The notes beneath the pieces were generated by a model, which ran no database searches, was not told where the DNA came from, and saw only the letters and a program-made list of their open reading frames with translations. Source: Streptococcus sanguinis (GTDB taxonomy: Bacteria > Bacillota > Bacilli > Lactobacillales > Streptococcaceae). Taken from it: a DNA stretch of 64,000 nucleotides. A program made the translations under genes and the position numbers. Position 1 is the stretch's first letter, and each line of letters begins with the position of its first letter. Shown in pieces: positions 25,562 to 35,304 of the stretch. Location of the stretch: NCBI RefSeq assembly GCF_019929225.1, contig NZ_JAHZPA010000003.1, positions 182,759-246,758 on the forward strand. The letters are read 5' to 3'.

Positions 25562-27226
25562 GTGGCAAATATTACTACTAGTTTATTTCAAGAAATGGTG
25601 CAGGCGGCATCTACTCGCTTAAATAAACAGGCTGAATATGTGAACTCTTTGAATGTCTTCCCGGTTCCAGATGGCGATACAGGGACCAACATGGGCATGA
25701 CCATTGAAAATGGTGCTAAGGAAGTGTCAGATAAGTCTGCTTCAACAGTTGGCGAAGCGGCGGGTATCTTTGCGAAAGGCCTTTTGATGGGCGCGCGTGG
25801 TAACTCAGGAGTTATCACTTCCCAGCTTTTCCGCGGTTTTTCTCAAAGTGTGAAAGAGCATGAAGAGCTGACTGGTGAAGATCTAGCTCTGGCCTTTCAG
25901 TCTGGTGTAGAAGTGGCTTACAAGGCAGTTATGAAGCCGGTTGAGGGAACGATTTTGACTGTTTCCCGCGGTGCGGCTATCGGAGCCAAGAAGAAAGCTG
26001 AAGTCACTAATGATGCTGTAGAAGTTATGAAAGCAGCTCTTGAAGGAGCAAAGGCTGCTTTGGCTAAGACACCGGATATGCTGCCGGTTCTGAAAGAAGT
26101 CGGTGTTGTGGACTCTGGCGGTCAAGGGTTGGTCTTTATCTACGAAGGCTTCCTGTCTGCTCTTACAGGCGAATATATTGCTTCCGAGGACTTCGTGGCG
26201 ACACCTGCGACCATGTCTGAGATGATTAATGCTGAGCATCATAAGTCTGTAGCTGGCCATGTGGCAACAGAAGACATCACTTACGGCTACTGTACAGAAA
26301 TCATGGTGGCCCTTAAGACAGGGCCAACCTATGTAAAAGACTTTGATTATGATGAATTCCGCAACTACCTCAACGATTTAGGAGATTCCTTGTTGGTAGT
26401 AAACGATGATGAAATCGTCAAAGTCCATGTCCATACTGAAGATCCAGGACTGGTTATGCAGGAAGGTCTCAAGTATGGTAGTTTGGTCAAGGTCAAGGTT
26501 GACAATATGCGCAACCAGCACGAAGCACAGGTTGAAAAGGAAGAGCGCTCTGCTAAGCCGGCTCAAGAAAAAGAGTTTGCGATTATCGCTGTAGTGGCTG
26601 GTGATGGTCTGGCTGAAATCTTTAAGGCTCAGGGAGTTGACTACATCATCTCTGGCGGTCAAACTATGAACCCATCAACAGAAGACTTCATCAAGGCTGT
26701 AGAACAGGTCAACGCTCGTAATATTATTATCTTGCCAAACAATAAAAATATCTTTATGGCAGCCCAATCAGCAGCAGAAGTGATTGAACAGCCAGCAGCT
26801 GTTATTGAGACTCGCACAATCCCTCAAGGTTTGACCAGTCTCCTAGCTTTTGATGGCGGCAAGACTATCGAGGAAAACCAAGAGCGTATGACTGCAGCCT
26901 TGGCAGAAGTAGTCAGCGGCAGCGTGACGACTGCGGTTCGCGATACGACGATTGATGGCTTGGAAATTCATGAGAACGACAACCTCGGTATGGTGGATGG
27001 TAAGATTGTTGTTTCTAATCCAGATATGCTGGCAGCTTTGAAAGAAACGTTCAGCAAGATGCTCAATGAAGACAGCGAGATTGTCTCTATCTATATCGGT
27101 GAAGACGGCAGCGAAGAGTTGGCTAGCAGTCTTGCTCAAGATTTGATGGAACAATTCGAGGATGTCGAAGTAGAAATTCATCAGGGCAGTCAGCCGGTTT
27201 ATCCATATATTTTTAGTGTTGAATAG
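25562..27226 (+). CDS. fakA: Fatty acid kinase subunit FakA (DAK2/YloV)
   Basis: 554 residues. The N-terminal DhaL-type (DAK2) ATP-binding domain has FPVPDGDTGTNMG with the Mg-ADP-binding Asp residues, then GARGNSGVI and VDSGGQGL. A middle domain and a C-terminal DegV-like half follow (SGGQTMNPST). FakA phosphorylates exogenous fatty acids presented by a FakB protein, feeding PlsX/PlsY phospholipid synthesis; no fakB is in this window. The start is GTG 25562, coupled to the asp23-like gene. Confidence 0.95.
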   Translation: MANITTSLFQEMVQAASTRLNKQAEYVNSLNVFPVPDGDTGTNMGMTIENGAKEVSDKSASTVGEAAGIFAKGLLMGARGNSGVITSQLFRGFSQSVKEHEELTGEDLALAFQSGVEVAYKAVMKPVEGTILTVSRGAAIGAKKKAEVTNDAVEVMKAALEGAKAALAKTPDMLPVLKEVGVVDSGGQGLVFIYEGFLSALTGEYIASEDFVATPATMSEMINAEHHKSVAGHVATEDITYGYCTEIMVALKTGPTYVKDFDYDEFRNYLNDLGDSLLVVNDDEIVKVHVHTEDPGLVMQEGLKYGSLVKVKVDNMRNQHEAQVEKEERSAKPAQEKEFAIIAVVAGDGLAEIFKAQGVDYIISGGQTMNPSTEDFIKAVEQVNARNIIILPNNKNIFMAAQSAAEVIEQPAAVIETRTIPQGLTSLLAFDGGKTIEENQERMTAALAEVVSGSVTTAVRDTTIDGLEIHENDNLGMVDGKIVVSNPDMLAALKETFSKMLNEDSEIVSIYIGEDGSEELASSLAQDLMEQFEDVEVEIHQGSQPVYPYIFSVE

Positions 27227-27230
27227 CATA

Positions 27231-27257
27231 AAAAGGCAATCGAGAGGTTGCCTTTTG
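27231..27257 (+). terminator. fakA terminator
   Basis: AAAAGGCAA/TTGCCTTTT hairpin just after the stop. Confidence 0.85.
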
Positions 27258-27276
27258 TCATTTTGTAGAAAATACT

Positions 27277-27305
27277 TAGACAAGAAACTGGTATTATGTT
27301 ATACT
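27277..27305 (+). promoter_or_regulatory. Promoter of the lipoprotein gene
   Basis: TAGACA at 27277-27282 and TATACT at 27300-27305, 17-bp spacing. Confidence 0.6.
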
Positions 27306-27336
27306 GTAACAAATAAAAAGTAAAAAAAGGTGAACT

Positions 27337-27945
27337 ATGAAAAAATTTTTCATTCTTGTTATTTCTGCTTCGGTACTCTTGACGGGCTGTGTGTTTCCTA
27401 ACTTCAGCAAGCATCGTCCTAGACATTCTTCTGAATCAGCAGCTTCTTCTAGGCGGACTAAATCCAGCTCTAGCTCTAGCTCTAGCAAGTCATCCAGTTC
27501 TTCTTCCGAAAGTACAGAGATTGTCTCTAAAACCTTGGTTGGAGACATTGAAGGAATCCATCATCGTGATACAATTACCTATCAGGGCAAGAAAATCTTG
27601 AATCTTCGTATGGAATTGCTCACTTCCTTGCCAGAAGAAGCTAGTGCGGCATCAGCTACTTTGACTCCAGAGGAGATGACGACTATCATTCGTGAAGGAA
27701 TGCAGTCTGATTCAAACTATGTAGCAGCTAAGAGTCTGGAGGGTGTCAATATTGATTATTCAGTTACAGCAGACAAGAAATTGCAGACCTTGATTGAAAT
27801 TGATTTGCAAAAGGTCAATGTCGAAGAGGTGGAAAAGAACAGTTTCTTCCAAGGTTTTGGACTGAAGGACATTAAGGATATTACACCTGAGATGTTCATT
27901 CTGAGTCTGAAGCTCAATGGTCTCAAAGAAGAGGTGCAGAGCTAA
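27337..27945 (+). CDS. Lipoprotein, DUF1307/YehR-like
   Basis: A 202-residue protein with a type II signal peptide and lipobox LLTGC (Cys18). A Ser-rich flexible linker at about residues 29-60 (stretches of Ser with Lys) acts as a spacer from the membrane. The following domain of about 135 residues resembles small YehR/DUF1307 lipoproteins of streptococci: GDIEGI, DTITYQGKKIL and an amphipathic C-terminal part. Function unknown. It is transcribed alone. Confidence 0.75.
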   Translation: MKKFFILVISASVLLTGCVFPNFSKHRPRHSSESAASSRRTKSSSSSSSSKSSSSSSESTEIVSKTLVGDIEGIHHRDTITYQGKKILNLRMELLTSLPEEASAASATLTPEEMTTIIREGMQSDSNYVAAKSLEGVNIDYSVTADKKLQTLIEIDLQKVNVEEVEKNSFFQGFGLKDIKDITPEMFILSLKLNGLKEEVQS

Positions 27946-28064
27946 AGTTTAAAAAGCGTTGGTCGCCTCATATCTTACAGATTGAGTAGCTAGTTTATTG
28001 AAAAATTTTTTAGATTAGGCTGCTTTGATTCCAGTTTCTATCTAAATTGCAACAGACATACAAC

Positions 28065-28101
28065 TAGTCGGCTCCTCTCAACGAGGGGGACCGGCTTTTT
28101 T
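28065..28101 (+). terminator. Terminator after the lipoprotein gene
   Basis: AGTCGG..CCTC paired with GAGG..CCGGCT and followed by T6; about 120 nt after the stop. The bases between are featureless. Confidence 0.8.
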
Positions 28102-28174
28102 GTGTCTTCATGCAGAGGGGGGATAAACAGATTATTCCAATATTTGCTAGCTTTGTGCTCTAAAAGCGGAATAG

Positions 28175-28186
28175 TGACATTTGTCA
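28175..28186. promoter_or_regulatory. Palindromic candidate operator upstream of the ABC/two-component operon
   Basis: A perfect palindrome TGACATTTGTCA lies 47 bp upstream of TATAAT 28233-28238, which has no good -35. Further TGTCA/TGAC half-sites follow to about 28201. The position and missing -35 suit activation by the NarL-type regulator encoded downstream. The remaining leader to 28364 shows nothing else. Confidence 0.45.
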
Positions 28187-28364
28187 TGTCAGTCGGTGAC
28201 AAAATCAACTAGTAGGAAAAATTTCTTTGCCTTATAATATAGTTAACAAAATGATAAAAGGTTGCTGTAGGCATTGAAAAAGCGATAGTGCTTAGTATTC
28301 TTCCGGCTTTGGAAAAATAAAGGAAAGATGTACATACGGTTCATCAAATCAAAGGAGGAGCAAA

Positions 28365-29240
28365 ATGGAACTGATTGAAGTAAAGAAGCTTTCAAAAAGC
28401 ATTCATGGCAAGGAGATTTTAAAGGATATTTCATTTGAAATCTCCCAAGGTGACTGTGTGGCCTTGATTGGTCCCAACGGAGCAGGGAAAACGACTCTCA
28501 TGGACTGTTTGCTGGGCGATAAGTTTCTGACAGCGGGTCAGGCAACGATTCAGGGACTAAAGCCGACTGACAATCATCTCAAGCAGTCGGTAGCGATTTT
28601 ACCACAAGAAAATACAGTGGTGGAGGATTTGAAGGTCAAGGAACTCTTGACGTTCTTCCAAGCAATTTATCCAAATAGTCTGTCTGATCAAGAAATTGAT
28701 GATTTGCTGCAATTTACAGACAAGCAAAAGAATCAGTTGGCCAGCAAGCTGTCTGGTGGACAAAAACGTCTCTTCTCTTTTGTCTTAAGCCTGGTTGGCC
28801 GTCCTAAGATTCTGTTCTTGGACGAACCGACTTCAGCTATGGACACCTCCACTCGTCAGCATTTCTGGGAAATTGTTAATCAGCTCAAGCAGCAGGGAGT
28901 GACCATCGTCTACTCCTCTCACTATATCGAAGAAGTTGAGCATACGGCAGACCGGATTTTGGTGTTGCACAAGGGTGAGCTGATTCGGGATACGACGCCT
29001 TATGCCATGCGTAGTGAGGAGCAGGAAAAACACTTTACCTTGCCGCTGACTTATCAGTCTGTGCTGGAAAAGCTGGATAATGTGACTGATTTAGAAATCA
29101 AGCAAAAGGCTTTATCTTTTGCTACTCGAGATGCTGGACAGGTTTGGCAGGTCCTTCAGGAAAACGGCTGTACAATCGAAGAGATTGAAGTACGTAACCG
29201 TACCCTCTTGGATAGTATTTTTGAAACGACTCAAGACTAA
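28365..29240 (+). CDS. ABC transporter ATP-binding protein (ABC-2 exporter)
   Basis: 291 residues with Walker A (GPNGAGKTT), Q-loop (LPQEN), signature LSGGQKR, Walker B (ILFLDEPTSAMD) and H-loop (YSSHY). A C-terminal extension of about 80 residues is typical of exporters of antibiotics or peptides. It is preceded by AAAGGAGGAG. The order ATPase, permease, sensor kinase, regulator is that of self-regulated envelope-stress or bacteriocin-response modules. Confidence 0.93.
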   Translation: MELIEVKKLSKSIHGKEILKDISFEISQGDCVALIGPNGAGKTTLMDCLLGDKFLTAGQATIQGLKPTDNHLKQSVAILPQENTVVEDLKVKELLTFFQAIYPNSLSDQEIDDLLQFTDKQKNQLASKLSGGQKRLFSFVLSLVGRPKILFLDEPTSAMDTSTRQHFWEIVNQLKQQGVTIVYSSHYIEEVEHTADRILVLHKGELIRDTTPYAMRSEEQEKHFTLPLTYQSVLEKLDNVTDLEIKQKALSFATRDAGQVWQVLQENGCTIEEIEVRNRTLLDSIFETTQD

Positions 29241-29252
29241 AGGAGATTGACG

Positions 29253-29987
29253 ATGAAAAATATGACAAGTCTCATGAAAGTAGAAATCATTCTGATGAAA
29301 CGGCAAGCCATCTACTACTTGCTATCCATCGGACTTCCAAGTGTGTTTTACCTTATTTTCTCTGGTATGATGTCAGGGTCAGATATTCCAGAAATTGCTC
29401 TTCAAGCCTATCTTTTTGCCATGACGCTCTTTAGTATCATGTCAAGTGCTTTTTTCAGTATCCCAAGCACACTCGAGTCTGATAAGACAAACAACTGGCA
29501 AAAATTGATTCAACATTCTCCCGTATCTATGGTAGAATATTATGTATCAAAACTGTTCAGTACCCTACTGACTTTCTTGTTATCAATTATAGTTGTCTTT
29601 TCGGTTGGTCATTTTGTCCGTGGAGTGACTCTGCCTTGGCTTGACTGGTTGGTAATCGGAGTTATGTTACTGGTCGGAAGCGTGGTCTTTATCAGCATGG
29701 GGGTATTGGTGAGCTTGCTTCCCAGTGCTCAACTGATGACGGTTGTTGGAAATATTGCCTATATTGCTTTGGCTGTCCTAGGTGGACTGTGGTTCCCCTT
29801 GGATTCCTTCCCAGAATGGCTCCAATCTATTGGAAAGCTGACTCCAACCTATCAACTGATGCAGGTCGTCTCTACTTATTTGGAACACCATGAATTTAAT
29901 ATTCTTTCTGCCTTGGTTGTGCTAGGCTATACAGTTTTCTTTGGTGTACTGGTAATCCAGCTGAAAAAACGGATTGAGGTAAAATAA
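29253..29987 (+). CDS. ABC-2 type permease
   Basis: A 244-residue membrane protein with six predicted helices and the ABC-2 fold; GGLWFPLDSFPEWLQSIGKLTPTYQLMQ is the hallmark near the last helices. ATG 29253 has proper spacing after AGGAG; the in-frame TTG at 29247 is too close. It is the partner of the ATPase 12 bp upstream and is followed at 4 bp by the kinase gene. Confidence 0.9.
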   Translation: MKNMTSLMKVEIILMKRQAIYYLLSIGLPSVFYLIFSGMMSGSDIPEIALQAYLFAMTLFSIMSSAFFSIPSTLESDKTNNWQKLIQHSPVSMVEYYVSKLFSTLLTFLLSIIVVFSVGHFVRGVTLPWLDWLVIGVMLLVGSVVFISMGVLVSLLPSAQLMTVVGNIAYIALAVLGGLWFPLDSFPEWLQSIGKLTPTYQLMQVVSTYLEHHEFNILSALVVLGYTVFFGVLVIQLKKRIEVK

Positions 29988-29991
29988 ATCT

Positions 29992-31092
29992 ATGTTGGAA
30001 AAATTTAAAAACATTCATTATATGTTTCATATTTCAATTGTGTTTATCATCTTTCCTATAGCGGGTGTCATCGTTGGAGATTACCCGCTTTTAACCTTGC
30101 TATGGACCCTACTATTTGTACTTGCCTTCTATTCGGTTTTAATCAGTCAGAATCGCACCGTGCAGTGGCTAGCATGGTGGTCCATGCTTGTCTACATTTT
30201 TTATACATCTGTTTGGCTAAGTTCAGGTTTCACATGGTTTATCTTTTATTTATCCAATCTCCTTATTTATGAGCTGGATGAGATTTCTTTTCACTCTTGG
30301 CGTTTTGTCAGTTTTATTGTCCTGCAACCATTTATTCTGACCGGAATCTATATGGTCAATCATGTTAGTCCCTGGCAGCTACTCTTTTTCTTGGTGACCT
30401 TTATCTTTTCCGATGCAATGACCTTTGGTCTTTATCGAATTCGATTGTCAGAGGAAATAAAAGAAGAAAAGATGAAACAAAATGCCCAACTGAATCTTTT
30501 CCTGGCAGAAAATGAGCGCAATCGGATTGGCCGTGACTTACATGATAGTCTAGGGCACACCTTTGCCATGCTCAGTGTTAAAGCAGAGCTGGCTCAACAG
30601 TTTTTACAGATGGAAGCCTATGACAAGGCAGCAAAAGAACTGCAGGAAGTGCAAGAAATTAGTAAGAAATCAATGGCTGATGTTCGGCGAATTATTAACG
30701 ATCTAAAGAATCGGACTCTGGACGAGGAACTAGTGACTATTCGAGCCATGCTGGAGATGAGCGGTGTTCAGGTCGAGATAGATAACCAGCTCAATGTTGC
30801 CAGTATCCCACCGAGTCAGCAGTCAACGATTAGTATGATCTTACTAGAGGCAGCGACCAATATCATCAAGCATGCCAAGGCTAAAAAGAGTAATTTCTCT
30901 TTGGTGAAGAAAGATGAAAGGCTTATTTTACACATTCAGGATGATGGTTGTGGTTTTCAAAAGCTGACTGGTCGGGAGTTGCATAGTATTCGAGAGCGAC
31001 TGTCTGCCTTGTCAGGAAGGCTTGAGATTCTTAGCAGCCAAGATCCAACATGGATTCGAATTGAATTGCCATACGGAGGGAAGGAAGCATGA
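29992..31092 (+). CDS. Sensor histidine kinase (HisKA_3/NarL class)
   Basis: 366 residues. Five or so N-terminal membrane helices (to about residue 150) have short loops, i.e. an intramembrane-type sensor like DesK or LiaS relatives. A coiled linker follows, then the HisKA_3 phospho-acceptor box [15 protein letters not shown] and a HATPase_c domain with N-box [13 protein letters not shown] and G-box DDGCGF. It overlaps the response-regulator gene by four bases (ATGA). The stimulus is unknown; the adjacent exporter suggests a membrane-active compound or lipid state. Confidence 0.93.
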   Translation: MLEKFKNIHYMFHISIVFIIFPIAGVIVGDYPLLTLLWTLLFVLAFYSVLISQNRTVQWLAWWSMLVYIFYTSVWLSSGFTWFIFYLSNLLIYELDEISFHSWRFVSFIVLQPFILTGIYMVNHVSPWQLLFFLVTFIFSDAMTFGLYRIRLSEEIKEEKMKQNAQLNLFLAENERNRIGRDLHDSLGHTFAMLSVKAELAQQFLQMEAYDKAAKELQEVQEISKKSMADVRRIINDLKNRTLDEELVTIRAMLEMSGVQVEIDNQLNVASIPPSQQSTISMILLEAATNIIKHAKAKKSNFSLVKKDERLILHIQDDGCGFQKLTGRELHSIRERLSALSGRLEILSSQDPTWIRIELPYGGKEA

Positions 31093-31688
31093 AACTTTTG
31101 TTAGCAGAGGATCAAAGTATGCTGAGAGATGCTCTAGCTCAGCTCTTGCAGCTGCAGCCAGATGTCGAAGAAGTCTATCAGGCTGCAGATGGGCAGAAGG
31201 CTATTGACTGTCTTAGCTCAGAAACTCTTGATGTAGCTATTTTGGACGTGGAAATGCCCCACCAAACCGGCCTAGACGTTCTCGAATGGGTCAAGGCCAA
31301 TCGACCCAACATCAAGGTCATCATTGTCACAACCTTCAAACGGCCGGGCTACTTTGAGCGAGCTGTTAAGGCGGATGTAGATGCTTATGTGCTCAAAGAG
31401 CGCAGCATTGCAGATTTGATGAAGACCATCCACACTGTTCTAGATGGGCAAAAGGAATATTCGCCGGAATTGATGGAGGTGCTAATGACCAGTAGGAACC
31501 CTCTCTCTCAGCAGGAGAGGCTAGTCCTGCAAGCTGCGGCGACTGGCCTGTCCAATAAAGAAATTGCTGAAAAACTCTACCTGTCAAATGGAACGGTTCG
31601 TAACTATATGTCTGCTATTTTGACCAAGCTAGATGCTGAAAATCGAACAGAAGCCGTCCGAATCGGGCAAGAGAAAGGCTGGTTATAG
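31089..31688 (+). CDS. NarL/LuxR-type response regulator
   Basis: 199 residues. The receiver domain has acidic residues (AEDQ), the phospho-Asp in AILDVEMP and Lys in VLKERS. The C-terminal LuxR-type HTH has [25 protein letters not shown] and ends [14 protein letters not shown]. It is the cognate of the kinase with which it overlaps. It probably controls the exporter genes at the head of this operon; see the palindrome at 28175. Confidence 0.94.
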   Translation: MKLLLAEDQSMLRDALAQLLQLQPDVEEVYQAADGQKAIDCLSSETLDVAILDVEMPHQTGLDVLEWVKANRPNIKVIIVTTFKRPGYFERAVKADVDAYVLKERSIADLMKTIHTVLDGQKEYSPELMEVLMTSRNPLSQQERLVLQAAATGLSNKEIAEKLYLSNGTVRNYMSAILTKLDAENRTEAVRIGQEKGWL

Positions 31689-31816
31689 CTGGAAGATTCA
31701 GCTTTGGAGAAAAGGTGAGATAAGTTAGTTTTTAGCTAAAGTGAACATTTGTGTGAGGAATATTCCAATGAAGTGTCGGGACTGTAAACATAGTTCTGAC
31801 TTTTTATCTTTTATTA

Positions 31817-31859
31817 GAAAAAACATTCGGATTTAGAGAAAAAATGTAGAAAAACATTC
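31817..31859 (+). repeat. Direct repeat upstream of the ilvB -35
   Basis: GAAAAAACATTC at 31817-31828 and GAAAAACATTC at 31849-31859 recur about three helical turns apart, ending 8 bp before the -35. Possible regulator site; no regulator assigned. Confidence 0.35.
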
Positions 31860-31867
31860 TGCATGGC

Positions 31868-31895
31868 TTGCAATTTTTTTCAAAAATGTTATCAT
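31868..31895 (+). promoter_or_regulatory. ilvB promoter
   Basis: TTGCAA at 31868-31873 and TATCAT at 31890-31895, with TG one base before the -10 (extended -10) and a 16-bp spacer. Confidence 0.65.
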
Positions 31896-31911
31896 AGTAG
31901 AAAGCTTTTTG

Positions 31912-31926
31912 AATTTTTAGAAAATT
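31912..31926. promoter_or_regulatory. CodY box in the ilvB leader
   Basis: AATTTTTAGAAAATT matches the CodY consensus AATTTTCWGAAAATT at 14 of 15 positions. It lies about 10-25 nt downstream of the predicted start site, a roadblock or repression position. CodY responds to branched-chain amino acids, the products of this operon. Confidence 0.75.
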
Positions 31927-31948
31927 GTAAATAAATGAAAGGGGAAGA

Positions 31949-33649
31949 ATGGAGAAAATCAAATTAGAAACTTCTAAGACAGGTTCAGAGCTTGTTTTGG
32001 AAACCTTGAAAAATCTTGGTGTTGATACGATTTTTGGCTATCCCGGCGGCGCTGTACTGCCGCTTTATGATGCTATTTATAGCTTTGAAGGCATCCGTCA
32101 TATTCTAGGCCGCCATGAGCAAGGCTGTGTTCACGAAGCAGAAGGCTATGCTAAGTCTACTGGGAAAATCGGAGTAGCAGTTGTGACCAGCGGTCCGGGA
32201 GCGACTAATGCCATTACCGGTATTGCTGATGCCATGAGTGATAGCGTCCCCCTTTTAGTTTTTACTGGTCAGGTAGCTAAGGCCGGAATCGGTAAAGATG
32301 CTTTTCAGGAAGCGGATATTGTTGGGATTACGACTCCTATAACCAAGTACAATTATCAGGTTCGGGAGACGGCAGACATTCCGCGTATTATTACAGAAGC
32401 TATTCACATTGCGACGACAGGTCGTCCTGGGCCAGTCGTTATTGATTTGCCTAAGGATGTCTCCGCTCTGGAAACGGACTTTATCTATGACAGTAAGTTG
32501 CATCTGCCGAGCTATCAGCCGACTATTGAGCCTAATGAATTGCAGATTAAGAAGATTATCAAGCAGATTTCTAAGGCTAAAAAGCCGGTCCTTCTTTCGG
32601 GAGGCGGTATCAGTTATGCCGAGGCAGCAGCAGAGCTGGTTGCTTTGGCAGAGCGGTATCAGATTCCAGTAGTCACTAGCTTGTTAGGTCAGGGAACTAT
32701 TGCGACAGACCATCCTTTGTTCTTAGGTATGGGTGGGATGCACGGTTCTTTTGCGGCCAATATTGCCATGACTGAGGCCGACTTTATGATTAGTATCGGC
32801 TGCCGCTTTGATGACCGTCTGACTGGTAATCCGAAAACCTTTGCCAAGAACGCTAAAGTAGCACATATCGATATTGACCCAGCGGAAATTGGAAAAATTA
32901 TCAGCGTAGATATTCCTATCGTAGGGGATGCTAAGAAAGCCCTACAGATGCTGCTAAATGAAGAGCAGGTGCATAATAATACCAGCAAGTGGATTGAAAA
33001 AGTAACGCAGGACAAGGAGCGAGTTCGCTCATATGATAAGAAAGAACGTGTCGTACAGCCTCAGGCTGTCATTGAGCGCGTGGGTGAGCTGACCAAGGGT
33101 GATGCCATCGTCGTAACAGATGTCGGTCAGCACCAAATGTGGGCTGCCCAATATTATCCGTATAAAAACGAGCGTCAACTGGTAACGTCTGGTGGTCTAG
33201 GAACCATGGGCTTCGGTGTTCCAGCAGCGATTGGGGCTAAGATTGCCAACCCGGATAAGGAAGTGGTGCTCTTTGTCGGAGATGGTGGCTATCAGATGAC
33301 AAACCAAGAGATGGCTATTCTCAATATCTATAAGATTCCGATTAAGGTCATCATGCTTAACAATCATTCGCTAGGCATGGTGCGCCAGTGGCAGGAAGCT
33401 TTCTATGATGGTCGTACCTCTGAGTCTGTCTTTGAAACATTGCCAGATTTCCAGCTCATGGCTCAGGCTTATGGTGTTAAATCCTATAAATTTGACGATC
33501 CAGAGACCATTGTCCAGGATTTGGAAGCCTTAAAGGAAGATATACCGATGTTTATCGAGGTGGATATCTCTCGCAAGGAGCACGTTCTTCCAATGGTGCC
33601 GGCTGGCAAGAGCAATCATGAGATGTTGGGGGTGAAGTTCCATGCGTAG
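31949..33649 (+). CDS. ilvB: Acetolactate synthase large (catalytic) subunit
   Basis: 566 residues, a ThDP-dependent enzyme that makes acetolactate or acetohydroxybutyrate in valine/leucine/isoleucine synthesis. It has the three-domain layout: N-terminal PYR domain with the catalytic Glu in HEAEGYAKSTG, central domain, and C-terminal PP domain with GDGGYQMTNQEMAILN, the Mg-ThDP motif. First gene of ilvB-ilvN-ilvC-ilvA; its stop overlaps ilvN by 8 bp. A CodY box in the leader suggests repression when amino acids are plentiful. Confidence 0.97.
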   Translation: MEKIKLETSKTGSELVLETLKNLGVDTIFGYPGGAVLPLYDAIYSFEGIRHILGRHEQGCVHEAEGYAKSTGKIGVAVVTSGPGATNAITGIADAMSDSVPLLVFTGQVAKAGIGKDAFQEADIVGITTPITKYNYQVRETADIPRIITEAIHIATTGRPGPVVIDLPKDVSALETDFIYDSKLHLPSYQPTIEPNELQIKKIIKQISKAKKPVLLSGGGISYAEAAAELVALAERYQIPVVTSLLGQGTIATDHPLFLGMGGMHGSFAANIAMTEADFMISIGCRFDDRLTGNPKTFAKNAKVAHIDIDPAEIGKIISVDIPIVGDAKKALQMLLNEEQVHNNTSKWIEKVTQDKERVRSYDKKERVVQPQAVIERVGELTKGDAIVVTDVGQHQMWAAQYYPYKNERQLVTSGGLGTMGFGVPAAIGAKIANPDKEVVLFVGDGGYQMTNQEMAILNIYKIPIKVIMLNNHSLGMVRQWQEAFYDGRTSESVFETLPDFQLMAQAYGVKSYKFDDPETIVQDLEALKEDIPMFIEVDISRKEHVLPMVPAGKSNHEMLGVKFHA

Positions 33650-34118
33650 AATGTTGACAGCTAAACTCCAAAACCGTTCGGGTGTTCTGAACCGCTTCAC
33701 GGGTGTTCTTTCCAGACGTCAGGTCAATATTGAGAGTATCTCAGTGGGAACGACGGAAAATCCGGAGGTCTCCCGTATCACCATTATCATTGATGTGGCT
33801 TCACTGGCAGAAGTCGAGCAGATTATCAAGCAGCTCAATCGTCAGATTGATGTGATTCGGGTTCGAGATATCACGGACCGCCCTCACTTAGAGCGTGAAG
33901 TGATTCTGGTTAAGGTCTCGGCTCCAGCTGATAAGCGGGCAGAGATTCTGTCTATTATCCAGCCATTCCGGGCAACAGTTGTGGATGTAGCACCTAGCTC
34001 TATTACCATTCAGATGACTGGTGATGCGGAGAAGAGCGAAGCCTTGCTTCGGGTCATTCGCCCATATGGTATCAAAAATATTGCTCGGACTGGAGCGACA
34101 GGCTTTACCCGAGATTAA
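33642..34118 (+). CDS. ilvN: Acetolactate synthase small (regulatory) subunit
   Basis: 158 residues: an N-terminal ACT domain (LTAKLQNRSGVLNRFTGVLSRR) followed by the small-subunit C-terminal domain. It binds valine for feedback inhibition and stimulates the catalytic subunit. It starts inside the 3' end of ilvB, so translation is coupled to keep the two subunits balanced. Confidence 0.96.
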   Translation: MRRMLTAKLQNRSGVLNRFTGVLSRRQVNIESISVGTTENPEVSRITIIIDVASLAEVEQIIKQLNRQIDVIRVRDITDRPHLEREVILVKVSAPADKRAEILSIIQPFRATVVDVAPSSITIQMTGDAEKSEALLRVIRPYGIKNIARTGATGFTRD

Positions 34119-34149
34119 ATCAAACCTTTAATTTGTTAAAACCGCCTAA

Positions 34150-35205
<1,056 letters not shown>

Positions 35206-35304
35206 GATAAAGAGCATATAAGAAATTAGGGGTAGGAATGCGAATTCCCAGCCCCTTGTTTTGCTTGATAGAGAATAAACTGGAAGAATAGGGAAGGAAA
35301 AAAT

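Noticed and set aside
31689..31948. T-box or other amino-acid riboswitch before ilvB
   Set aside because: The predicted start at about 31902 leaves a leader of under 50 nt, too short for a T-box, and no T-box sequence or terminator is seen.
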